The position numbers were made by a program, and so were the translations under genes. Below, in pieces: positions 1 to 7,252 of a DNA stretch of 7,252 nucleotides (positions are counted from its first letter, which is position 1; every line of letters starts with the position of its first letter). The stretch spans positions 1 through 7,252 of the forward strand of contig JAJRQP010000370.1 in assembly GCA_024280195.1 (NCBI GenBank), read 5' to 3'. The DNA is from Bacteroidota bacterium (GTDB lineage: Bacteria; Bacteroidota; Bacteroidia; Flavobacteriales_D; Crocinitomicaceae). The notes under the pieces are model-generated. The model made no database searches. It saw nothing but the letters and a program-made list of their open reading frames with translations, and had not been told where the DNA came from.

Positions 1-21
1 AGTTTAAGAAAAAAACGGTAA
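1..21 (+). CDS. istB: C-terminal tail of an istB-like IS21 ATPase gene (partial)
   Basis: Only the last six codons and a stop are inside the window, in frame 1: Ser-Leu-Arg-Lys-Lys-Arg then TAA at 19-21. IstB proteins, the AAA+ helper ATPases of IS21-family transposition, often end in a tail of the form GES(M/L)RKKR, so this short basic tail fits. The main support is context, because it is followed at IS21-like distance by repeated terminal sequences ending in CA. Six residues alone prove nothing, so the assignment stands or falls with the sequence to the left of the window. It is on the opposite strand to all other genes here. Confidence 0.45.
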   Translation, partial: SLRKKR

Positions 22-63
22 TATTGTCAGACCATCGAGTTCTTTGAACCTTGATCCACCAAG

Positions 64-103
64 GGGGTCAACATCACCGGAAGAGGGGTCAGTATCACCG
101 GAA
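64..103 (+). repeat. Two direct 19-bp repeats at the IS end (64-82 and 85-103)
   Basis: The copies read GGGGTCAACATCACCGGAA and GGGGTCAGTATCACCGGAA. They are identical at 17 of 19 positions and spaced 21 bp start to start, about two helical turns, so both present the same DNA face. This is typical of the multiple transposase-binding repeats at IS21-family ends. The second copy leads straight into the proposed element edge. No good third copy is visible in positions 22-63. Confidence 0.75.
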
Positions 104-122
104 TATCCACGAATAAACCAAA

Positions 123-3100
123 TTAATTTTCTATCAATTCGTCTATGTCCATTTTGATAAACTTTATAGACGGATTTGTTGTGACATTGAAAACTCTTGC
201 CACCAAGTACCTATCTGCTGATTCCATTAATCTATACTCATTTATAGTAAGTTCAAACTCAACATTTTCAGTATATTCCCCGAATGGTGTTGCCTTGCTT
301 TCTATATAGATTTTTTTTCCATCCTCTGTAATAAGAAAATCATATTTTTTCCCAGACTCTATACCACCAATATTTTCCCAGACAACATCCAGAGAATTTC
401 CTATATTAAACCCAGAATCTGTTTCTATGAGTTCAAAACCATACTTGTGTTGATAAATTTTTTTAAGCTGATTAAAAACGAATAATTCACCCTTTCTACC
501 TAAATCAGCTTTTATCTCCGTGTATCCACCACCTGTTCTTTGAGAGAGAATTTCCAACTCTTTTGGATTTAATAATTCTTCTGGTATTAAATTGATAGCA
601 TCCTCTCCATATGTTTCCTTTATGTATTCGATTCCTTCTCTAAATGAATCAGAAAGTAATACATAGAGGTGTCTTTCGGCATATCGAATGCCTAAAAATA
701 TCCCAATTGGTTCGATTAAGCTATCTAGAACTCTTGGTTTATACCAATTTCCCACATAGTAAAAATCATTACCCTTTACCCAAGAACTTCTTTTTTGTTT
801 ATCAGCCTCATTACCGTAAGAGAGCCATATTTCAATAGTTTCTAAAAAGCGAATATTGACAAGTTTACTTATTAGTCGATTAAATTCCGTTATCCACTCC
901 TTCTTACTTTTTGATTTTTCAACGGAAACAACAGCTATCAAAGGTAAAATGTGATTTAGTTGTCGTTTTAGGTCTTTAATTTCCGTTTGGCTATTTGAGA
1001 TATAAGGTTTGACCTTGTCAATTATAGTAACACCAAAAATTTCAAGCAACTTTATTACTTTTTCATTCTTTTCGTCACAATGTGCCAGATTTGACCCTTT
1101 AAATCCTTCAATTGTTACTACTACCAATTCTGTTGGGCATAAAAAGGTTTTTCCATCTTTGGAAATTAGTTTATTAGATGTTGACCATGCCTTCAACCTA
1201 TCTTCATATCCTAAATAATTTTTTGCAATTCTTTGGTAAATCTGTGTAATCAGTTCCTTGTTTTCAGAACTAAATTCAACAACTATATCGGCATCTTTCC
1301 ACAAAGCAGTAAGTATTTTTAAGTAATCATCTAATTCGAAAGATGTTTTAAACGGAAGAAAATTAAGCCAATCTTCTGGTATAGTTTCCTTATAATCAAA
1401 AATTGGTAAATATTTGCCCCCAATTTCAATGTTTTCAGCCGTGTTAATAAAGACCTCATTACATTTTAAATTTTTCCCTTGGGAGGTTGGAATTACTTCC
1501 ATTGTCTTAACTATCCATTCAAAAAGATTTTCTTTGAGAATCGGACTATTGTGCCACTCATTTATTGCATACCCTGTATCTTTATAATTTTTTTCGAATT
1601 TTAGAGAAAAGATATTTTTCCAAAAATGTCTCGCAAAAATAAAATTAGTTGCTTCTTCTATTAAAGTTGGAATATAAAATTCATAAAGTGCTATTGAATT
1701 TTTAAACTTTCCACCTGCAAAAGATACGTAATCCTGTTTGTTGTATTTATTGAAAAACTCAACGAAACGATGATATTTACTGTTAGCTTCCTTGGGAGTA
1801 AGCTTAATTTTGTCTATAGTAATTTTTGATTTAATGCCAATTCTCACGAAGAAAGTATTCCATTCACTGATTAAATCATTGTCGCTAAAATACATTTCCG
1901 AGACGTAAAAATCATTTTTATACAAAGGTTCTAATTTTAGCTCTGGATTGTAAAAATCCGCAAGATAAGCATCATCTGCTCCAATTAGACTGTTTTCTTT
2001 TGTTATTACTTTAATGGTTTTTAAGTCATTATAAAAATTGACAAGCTGTCCTTTTTTATGAGCAGTAAACAAATATTTACCTACATCAATAGCATTATCT
2101 TCTGTAATAAAATTACTATTTGCGATAATCGTCTTTTCAATAAATGAGATATCAGAAGGTTCTTCCACACCTAAATAACCCAACCAGTGCTTAATTTGGT
2201 GATTAGATTCTATTTCATTAATTGTCTTCGGATGGATTAAACTTATATCCTCTGAAAAGTTATTCTCAAACTCGATAGATGGAAAATAAATCTCTTTTGG
2301 ACTCTTTAATTTTTTCTTTTCATCAAAGATAAAGGGGGTAGTACTCAATTTATAATTCCAAGATTTTTTTTCATTCCTCTTTGGGTAACGTTCAACTTGT
2401 TCATATAAGAAATTAATAAGAGCAAAATTTTCTTTTCTTTTGTGCTTCTTTTTAAAGAGGTTAGAATTGAAAAAACTATCCAGATTGTCTATATCAAATA
2501 TTTCGACTCCTAAACGATTCAAAGTACTCGTTGGTTTGTATTCAAATATTAGTGAGTTAGACTGGTAATTCCGATTCTTGTTGAAATTAATAAAATCTAT
2601 TAACAACTCTGAATCAATAAAATCAGTGATATTTGTTTTATCTAAAATTACTTCGGAAGTCCTCAATAGTTCTCCTTGCTTGCTAAGGAGAAAAGCGGTC
2701 TTTATTATCGCTTCATCAAATCCATGATTAAATGATTGCTTCAATTCTGAATGACTTACAAATTTTTGAGGAACAAGCCTTAATATTTCATTTTTAAATT
2801 TGGTTCGAGATAGTTCAGCTAACCACTCAAAAAGTCTTATGGGAATTTGTTTAAAAAGCCATTTATTCCATTCCCAATCATCGTGTATATGTTGCCTTCC
2901 AGCATCCGTCAAAAAACTTGCATTAACTAAGAAAGGGAAATCTAAATTCACCGAAGTTGGTAAATAGGTAAAAATCAAACGGTTTTCTTTATCCGTATTT
3001 TTTAGACCACCATTTTCCACCTGAACAGCAAATGAAATTTCTGTTTTGCTTATTTGCCGTAATTTTTTAGGAATACGTACATCATTTGCAATCAGGTTAC

Positions 3101-3914
3101 GTGTAGAACTATCCACATCAAACGTAAATGACTTTAAAAGCCATTCGGATAATACTTTTCCATTTTGTTTAAGTTTTAAAGTTTCTTCTTGTTTGACTTT
3201 TTCAATGATAATTGTATCCTTGCCACTAATTGTAATTTTTACATTTTGACTTCTTAGGAAGAGTAGTATTTGAGTATTTAAAAATAATTCAAATAGTTCT
3301 TTTTCCAATTTGGAAGTGTCCGCATATCGGATAATAGTAGAAACTTTGAATTTTTCTAAATATGTAAAATGCTGTTCAAGATTTGTCCATATTGGGATAA
3401 TCTGCCAAGGCATTTTGACACTATCCTCTTTCCCTTTGCATTCTCTTTTAGCCTTCCAACTTTCTTTATTTCCCCAACTATTTCCCCAATATTCTAACCA
3501 ATGATATTTGTCAAATCGAAAACAATAATTTCCTGAGTTAATTGCCACATAATCAGAATGGGAAAACACTGATTTAAATCCTATACCTTTAAACCCTGTC
3601 TTATTTTCATCACCTTGCTTATTCCCATCACCAACACTACAAATGGATTCAACGTCAATATCTGAAAAAACTTCACCTTGGTGGGACACGGTCAAATAAT
3701 TGCCAACAATTTTAATTAAGACTTCAAGTTTACCCGAATTACTGCTTGCATCATCTGCATTTTGTAAAAGTTCAAAGATAAATCTTTTACTATCTGTATA
3801 AATATCCGTAGAAAGCGATTCTAATGAATATGCTTGGTCTTGTGCAGATTCAGGACTTGTATAATTTGATTTTTGTTTTTCTAATTTTTCTATTATTTGC
3901 TTTTCAGTCACCAT
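123..3914 (-). CDS. Sacsin-type GHKL/Hsp90-like ATPase with C-terminal DUF3883 nuclease-like domain
   Basis: A 1263-residue, apparently cytoplasmic protein with no signal peptide or obvious membrane segment. Residues ~25-130 carry GHKL ATPase motifs: an N box FELLQNADDA (47-56, with Glu48 and Asn52), a G1-like VSHQG (76-80) and a glycine-rich lid KTGFKGIGFKSVF (105-117). Residues ~314-360 (TYLPT...FPFLVNASFLTDAGR...WNKWLF) resemble the segment that follows the ATPase in sacsin-like proteins. Roughly residues 400-1100 I cannot assign. Residues 1131-1263 look like DUF3883 (NO VEIN C-terminal domain): GRKGE with Glu1143, Asp1192 in YDFLI, and Glu1205-x-Lys1207 in IESKA, a PD-(D/E)xK-like pattern. 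The ATG at 3914 follows a weak GAGA at 3-nt spacing, 36 bp after the metallopeptidase stop, so it probably shares that transcript. Proteins of this architecture occur in defence islands. A role in anti-phage nucleic-acid cleavage is inference; the domain calls are firmer than the function. Confidence 0.85.
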   Translation of the reverse strand: MVTEKQIIEKLEKQKSNYTSPESAQDQAYSLESLSTDIYTDSKRFIFELLQNADDASSNSGKLEVLIKIVGNYLTVSHQGEVFSDIDVESICSVGDGNKQGDENKTGFKGIGFKSVFSHSDYVAINSGNYCFRFDKYHWLEYWGNSWGNKESWKAKRECKGKEDSVKMPWQIIPIWTNLEQHFTYLEKFKVSTIIRYADTSKLEKELFELFLNTQILLFLRSQNVKITISGKDTIIIEKVKQEETLKLKQNGKVLSEWLLKSFTFDVDSSTRNLIANDVRIPKKLRQISKTEISFAVQVENGGLKNTDKENRLIFTYLPTSVNLDFPFLVNASFLTDAGRQHIHDDWEWNKWLFKQIPIRLFEWLAELSRTKFKNEILRLVPQKFVSHSELKQSFNHGFDEAIIKTAFLLSKQGELLRTSEVILDKTNITDFIDSELLIDFINFNKNRNYQSNSLIFEYKPTSTLNRLGVEIFDIDNLDSFFNSNLFKKKHKRKENFALINFLYEQVERYPKRNEKKSWNYKLSTTPFIFDEKKKLKSPKEIYFPSIEFENNFSEDISLIHPKTINEIESNHQIKHWLGYLGVEEPSDISFIEKTIIANSNFITEDNAIDVGKYLFTAHKKGQLVNFYNDLKTIKVITKENSLIGADDAYLADFYNPELKLEPLYKNDFYVSEMYFSDNDLISEWNTFFVRIGIKSKITIDKIKLTPKEANSKYHRFVEFFNKYNKQDYVSFAGGKFKNSIALYEFYIPTLIEEATNFIFARHFWKNIFSLKFEKNYKDTGYAINEWHNSPILKENLFEWIVKTMEVIPTSQGKNLKCNEVFINTAENIEIGGKYLPIFDYKETIPEDWLNFLPFKTSFELDDYLKILTALWKDADIVVEFSSENKELITQIYQRIAKNYLGYEDRLKAWSTSNKLISKDGKTFLCPTELVVVTIEGFKGSNLAHCDEKNEKVIKLLEIFGVTIIDKVKPYISNSQTEIKDLKRQLNHILPLIAVVSVEKSKSKKEWITEFNRLISKLVNIRFLETIEIWLSYGNEADKQKRSSWVKGNDFYYVGNWYKPRVLDSLIEPIGIFLGIRYAERHLYVLLSDSFREGIEYIKETYGEDAINLIPEELLNPKELEILSQRTGGGYTEIKADLGRKGELFVFNQLKKIYQHKYGFELIETDSGFNIGNSLDVVWENIGGIESGKKYDFLITEDGKKIYIESKATPFGEYTENVEFELTINEYRLMESADRYLVARVFNVTTNPSIKFIKMDIDELIEN

Positions 3915-3950
3915 TTATCTCATAATTATTAAATCCAAAAAATTATTATC

Positions 3951-4664
3951 TCAATACCTCCAATCCAAATGTCTGAAAGGTAACCGATTTAATTCATCTC
4001 TGTGGAATCTCCATTTGGGCATGAATTCATCCAGCAACGAAATAAATCGTTCATTATGTTTGCGCTCAATCAGGTGTACTAATTCATGGACGATGATGTA
4101 CTCAATACATTCTATTGGTTTTTTGGCTAATTCAAGGTTTAACCATATTCTTTTTGCTTCTGTGTTGCACGAACCCCATTTGGTACGCATCTTTTTTATG
4201 CCGTGAAAGTTGGATTGCACACCAATTATATCTTCCCATTTTTTAATAATATCTGGAACTATCTTTTTGAGTTCCGCTCGATACCATTCATCAAGGATTT
4301 CTTTTCTTTTTTGCAGATTGGAATCTGGACGGATAAACATGGTAATCTCTTTTTTACCAAGTAATATCTTGGGTGTCACGTTTTGTTCATTGATTTTCAA
4401 CAAATATCGCTTTCCAAAAAAATAATGGCTTTCTCTTGTTAAATATTCCCTTGGTGTTTCTCTCTCTTGGTTTGCAAATACCTTTTGCTTTTTTTTAATC
4501 CATTGAAGTTTGGAGATTGCAAACACCCTAATTGTATCTAAATCCATTCTTTCAGGTGCAGATATTCTTACCTTCCCATTTGGTGGATATACACTAAGAT
4601 GGATGTTTTTAATATCCTTCTGCTCAACATCAATAACAATATTTCCTAAATTAATTTGCGACAT
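3951..4664 (-). CDS. YgjP-like (DUF45/M48-type) zinc metallopeptidase associated with hsdR
   Basis: A 237-residue protein with a zinc protease signature HELVH (193-197; zinc ligands His193 and His197, catalytic Glu194) and a third likely ligand, His203, in RKHNERF. The upstream KKMRTKWGSC (157-166) and the C-terminal MPKWRFHRDELN are typical of the YgjP/DUF45 (WLM/SprT-like) family. Length matches the family, with no signal peptide or membrane segment. Genes of this family frequently sit next to or inside type I restriction loci. Its substrate there is unknown, though turnover of restriction subunits or of DNA-bound proteins would be a reasonable guess. The ATG shares one base with the upstream hsdR stop (TAATG), pointing to translational coupling. 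The start is supported by an AGAGAGA ribosome-binding site 7 nt upstream. No sign of damage. Confidence 0.9.
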   Translation of the reverse strand: MSQINLGNIVIDVEQKDIKNIHLSVYPPNGKVRISAPERMDLDTIRVFAISKLQWIKKKQKVFANQERETPREYLTRESHYFFGKRYLLKINEQNVTPKILLGKKEITMFIRPDSNLQKRKEILDEWYRAELKKIVPDIIKKWEDIIGVQSNFHGIKKMRTKWGSCNTEAKRIWLNLELAKKPIECIEYIIVHELVHLIERKHNERFISLLDEFMPKWRFHRDELNRLPFRHLDWRY

Positions 4665-4960
4665 TAATATTCTCTCTGTTCCACAATTATTTTGAAAATT
4701 CGTTCAACCGTTTTTTCAATGCCATAGCCAGCAGGTGGGTCACCTAACATTATAGAACTTGTATCTTTAGAATATCCAGTGAGTACGTTATATATGGCAA
4801 ATTTAATTTCTCTCTCTTTGGCAAGGTTACCTCTGAAATCATCCCTTTTCGACATATTAATTGCATTATCAATCAATATTGCCAACTGTTCATCTTCACC
4901 TAAATTATTATATAACGCTCGTTGAGCAGGTGTTTTTAATATCTCTGGTGTCTTGTCTGT
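4664..4960 (-). pseudogene. hsdR: HsdR C-terminal fragment, separated by a frameshift
   Basis: The frame beginning at the A-run of 4960-4963 reads TDKTPEILKTPAQRALYNNL, then GEDEQLAILIDNAI, and ends in VERIFKIIVEQREY with TAA at 4666-4664. This is the expected C-terminal tail of the same HsdR protein (about 98 residues), displaced by one base from the larger fragment upstream. It has no credible start of its own: the frame is closed by a TGA at 4969-4967, and the first possible start is a TTG at 4885 in the middle of the homologous stretch. It is therefore the separated end of hsdR and not a small gene. In type I enzymes this helical tail helps dock HsdR onto the methyltransferase core. Confidence 0.85.
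4671..4677 (-). promoter_or_regulatory. Ribosome-binding site of the metallopeptidase gene
   Basis: On the minus strand AGAGAGA lies 7 nt before the ATG at 4664-4662, inside the last codons of hsdR. It is the best Shine-Dalgarno-like signal in the window. It would let the metallopeptidase be translated even though ribosomes on the frameshifted hsdR message would stop about 270 bp earlier, at 4936. Confidence 0.5.
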
Positions 4961-7128
4961 TTTCCTTCATTTACTTGCTTTGCCAGTTCTGCAATCATCT
5001 TTAGGTATTCTTCATAATTAATGGCGTTCTCTTTACGTTCCCTGATTATTGCAGCTAATAGTTTTGACATTTCATCAAAGAATGCAGGGTCAATTAGGTG
5101 GTCATTGATAATCTTCTTTCGAACATTATTTTCAATTGTCTCTGCAACTGCCTGGTGATTCTTTTTTATTCCTTTTGGTAATATATCAACCGCATCAGAT
5201 ATACCAGATTTTACAATGATATCAAGCAATGACATATCACCAAATGGGGATATTGTTTTAGGTTCATCGGCTTGGATATATGTATCTATCAAATGCCTCA
5301 TATCGCCTTCATAGGTTTTTAAATCCAGCGTTTCACCGCTTGCTTTTTTTATTTCTTCCCTAAGTTTTAAATAATGGTTTAATTCCTGCTTAATATTATC
5401 TATTTCTTTTTCTGTATAACCAGCTTCATCCATTTCATCAGCAATATTGGCATATCCACGGATTAAGGAAACGGTCTTTTTATACAACGCATTACGTTGG
5501 GTTTCTTTGGCTTTGAGTTCATCTGGTATTTCAGGATTTCCACAGAAATAATGGATATGAGCCAAGGTATCTTTGGGTGGTGTTACGGGTTCACATAGCA
5601 GTGAAATCTCTTCCAGAGCATTGTCTAAACGTTCCTTGCCTGCTTTTAGTCGGTCTTGCAGTAAGACATCAATATCTTCTGGTTCAAATTCATCATAATC
5701 TAAGTCTGATGTATAAACGGCAACAGCATTTTCAACCTTTTTGAACAGGTCTTTATAATCAACAATATACCCAAAAGATTTATCGTCACCATCCAATCGG
5801 TTAACCCTGCATATGGCTTGAAATAAGCCGTGGTCTTGCATACTTTTGTCAATGTATAAATATGTACAACTTGGAGCATCAAAACCCGTCAGTAGCTTAG
5901 AAACCACTATCAGCAACTTCATATTTGCAGGTTCATCAATGAACTTTAATTTTGCCCAATCTTCGTAACTTTCTGTTTTAGATTTATTGGCTTGGGGTTT
6001 TACATCTTTCAGAAGTTCCTGATAAAGATTATACATAAACTCTTTATCTGTCTCTGTATTTGCCCCAGTATCTTCTGTGGTTATGTCTTGGGTTATGGGA
6101 TTATATGAAGTTACAATCGCACATCTATTGCTTAATTGGGTTTTCTGAAACAGTTCATAGTAGCGACATGCTTCATAGATGGAAGAAGCGACCAAAATGG
6201 CATTACCCCGCTCAGAACTTAATCGTGGTTTGGTATTAAAATCAAAAATAATGTCACCCACCACCTTCCCCATTCGGGAACGACTACTTAACACAGATTG
6301 CATTGTTCCCCATTTCTTTTTCAATTCTGATTTCTGGAAATCATTTAATCCTCTGGTTTTAGCTTCAAACCATTCATCTATTTTCTTTTGGGATGATAAT
6401 CTTTGGTCTATATCTCTGGCTTCATAGATTAAATCCAGTATAACCTTATCTTCAACACCTTCATTAAATTTGTAAGTGTGGATATACTTTCCGAATACTT
6501 CAAGACTGGTTTGCTTATCTTGTTTAAGTAAAGGAGTTCCAGTAAAACCAATGAATACGGCATTAGGTAGCATCGCTTTCATAGTTCGATGCAATTTACC
6601 ACTTTGGGTACGGTGAGCTTCATCTACAAAAACGAACAATTCACCAACTGCTTTTGATGACTGGCTTTCAAGTTCTTTAATGAACTGATTAAAATTTTCA
6701 ACATCTTTTTTACCAAACTTATGAATGAGTGTACACAGTAACCTTGGCTTTGCTTGTGATAATTGATGCATTAAATCCTTACCACTACGTGTTCGGTAAA
6801 TCTCTTCATCAGCATCTTTGAATACCCCTTCAATTTGCTTATCCAGTTCATCACGGTCAGTAAGGATAGCAACTCTGGCATTTGGATTGTTTTCTAAAAT
6901 CCATTTAGCTAATAATACCATCACAATACTTTTGCCACTTCCTTGTGTGTGCCAGATGATACCACCTTCGTAACACTGGATGTATCGTTGTGCTTCTTTA
7001 ATTCCTAAGTATTGATGTACTCTTGGGAGTTTCTTGATACCCGCATCAAACAGCACAAAATCATAAATGATTTCCAAAAACCGTTCTTTTGCACACATCT
7101 TCAACAGGTACTTAGTGTCTCTTTTAAA
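4936..7128 (-). pseudogene. hsdR: Type I restriction enzyme R subunit, helicase part; N-terminally truncated and frameshifted
   Basis: The open frame starts after a TGA at 7131-7129; the first possible start is a TTG at 7104 (ATG at 7098), giving 722 residues. Numbered from the TTG it shows the superfamily 2 DNA translocase motifs in order: Walker A TQGSGKS (53-59), DEAH (161-164), motif III FTGTP (187-191), motif V KLLTGFDAP (403-411) and motif VI QAICRVNR (429-436). A helical C-terminal region follows, including KNHQAVAETIENNVRKKI, typical of HsdR. HsdR proteins are usually about 1000 residues and begin with a PD-(D/E)xK endonuclease domain of 200-300 residues. Here that is absent and the homology begins right at the entry to the motor, near KERFLEIIYDF. 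At the other end one A is missing in the run at 4960-4963, so the frame stops at 4938-4936. HsdR normally works with HsdM2-HsdS, not seen here. As sequenced it should not restrict DNA. Confidence 0.88.
4960..4963 (-). other. Frameshift site in hsdR (one A missing)
   Basis: The minus strand reads GAA GGA AAA CAG and runs on to a stop at 4936. Restoring a fifth A gives GAA GGA AAA ACA GAC AAG, which continues open into the natural HsdR C-terminus. The lesion is in a short homopolymer, so a real mutation and a sequencing or assembly error are both possible. Confidence 0.85.
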
Positions 7129-7252
7129 TCATGTAACTAAAAGATTATCAATAAATTAAGGTCAATTTTTTATGTGAATCTTTTCGCTATTTATTAGGTT
7201 TTTTCAGTTAAAATGCAGATATTCAGGCTATTAACGGTCAGAGATTCGCATA
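7129..7252. other. AT-rich stretch without a supported gene, beyond the hsdR break
   Basis: All three minus-strand frames close within a few codons and none shows HsdR-like sequence, although an intact hsdR should continue here with its nuclease domain. The stretch therefore replaces hsdR sequence, most likely through insertion of a mobile element or a rearrangement, with the junction near 7105-7131. Two imperfect inverted copies, TATGTGAATC at 7171-7180 and GATTCGCATA at 7243-7252, flank its outer part. I cannot name an element family from 124 bases. Confidence 0.5.
7171..7252. repeat. Imperfect inverted repeat (7171-7180 / 7243-7252)
   Basis: TATGTGAATC on the plus strand matches TATGCGAATC on the minus strand at 9 of 10 positions, with weaker matching inward, 62 bp apart. 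It touches the window edge, so its full extent is unknown. It may be part of a mobile-element end or chance in AT-rich DNA. Confidence 0.35.

Larger units (their letters stand above)
1..109 (+). mobile_element. Right end of an IS21-family-like insertion sequence
   Basis: The stretch has a probable istB tail (1-21), a short non-coding spacer, and then two tandemly spaced near-identical motifs leading to ATATCCA at 103-109. IS21-family elements have multiple internal terminal repeats recognised by the IstA transposase and end in a CA dinucleotide, which this arrangement matches. I place the outer edge at 109, just after TCCA. The next bases, from 110, would be the target duplication of 4-8 bp. 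The element lies only 13 bp beyond the stop codon of the large ATPase gene and may have cut that operon short. The other end is outside the window, so family and edge are inferred from pattern. Confidence 0.6.

Noticed and set aside
3915..3950. Terminator or promoter between the metallopeptidase and ATPase genes
   Set aside because: The 36-bp gap is AT-rich with near-repeats of GAGATAA but has no stable GC hairpin and no convincing -35/-10 pair.
4664..4885. A separate 73-residue gene starting at TTG 4885
   Set aside because: Its sequence continues HsdR homology upstream of the TTG without a break, so it is the frameshifted C-terminus of hsdR.
4956..4970. Programmed -1 ribosomal frameshifting in hsdR
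   Set aside because: The site GGA AAA C is not a canonical slippery heptamer, I saw no obvious stimulatory hairpin, and HsdR is not known to use recoding.
5700..5882. Minus-strand 60-residue frame inside hsdR
   Set aside because: It overlaps the conserved helicase motif V-VI region in another frame and is a shadow of it.
6179..6427. Plus-strand open frames opposite hsdR and the ATPase gene (for example 6179-6427, 1009-1218, 4210-4425)
   Set aside because: They lie entirely opposite well-supported minus-strand genes and show no recognisable domains or ribosome-binding sites.
7130..7165. Minus-strand TTGACC at 7165-7160 as a -35 box of a promoter for the hsdR remnant
   Set aside because: No acceptable -10 hexamer lies 16-18 bp downstream; the best AT-rich candidates are at wrong spacing, and such matches are common in AT-rich DNA.
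1..7252. CRISPR array, tRNA or rRNA genes
   Set aside because: No regularly spaced repeats other than the two at 64-103 and no tRNA- or rRNA-like sequence were seen.

Overview
The window is AT-rich bacterial DNA. All recognisable chromosomal genes lie on the minus strand, packed head to tail. No rRNA, tRNA or housekeeping gene fixes the taxonomy. The base composition, the weak Shine-Dalgarno signals and the style of the IS21-like end are compatible with Bacteroidota/Chlorobiota-type bacteria, but this is a low-confidence inference.

Layout in the direction of transcription (right to left). (1) Positions 7129-7252 hold no gene I can support; they sit beyond an abrupt break in hsdR. (2) About 4664-7128 is a broken type I restriction subunit, hsdR. 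Its N-terminal nuclease region is missing, the superfamily 2 helicase/translocase motor is complete, and a one-base deletion at 4960-4963 separates the last ~98 residues from the rest. (3) Positions 3951-4664 encode a YgjP-like (DUF45) zinc metallopeptidase whose start overlaps the hsdR stop as TAATG. (4) Positions 123-3914 encode an intact 1263-residue protein with a sacsin-type GHKL/Hsp90-like ATPase domain at the N-terminus and a DUF3883-type PD-(D/E)xK-like nuclease domain at the C-terminus. (5) Positions 1-109 look like one end of an IS21-family insertion sequence read on the plus strand: the last codons of an istB-like gene, then two near-identical 19-bp repeats ending in CA.

Interpretation: this is a remnant of a defence island, a type I restriction-modification locus with two companion genes, probably cut at both sides by mobile or rearranged DNA. 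HsdR cannot make a normal restriction subunit as sequenced, and no HsdM or HsdS is visible. The metallopeptidase and the GHKL-DUF3883 gene are intact. The best candidate for an under-described activity is the GHKL-DUF3883 protein, which holds the only apparently intact nuclease-like site in the window. It could be a stand-alone defence effector riding on an RM locus.
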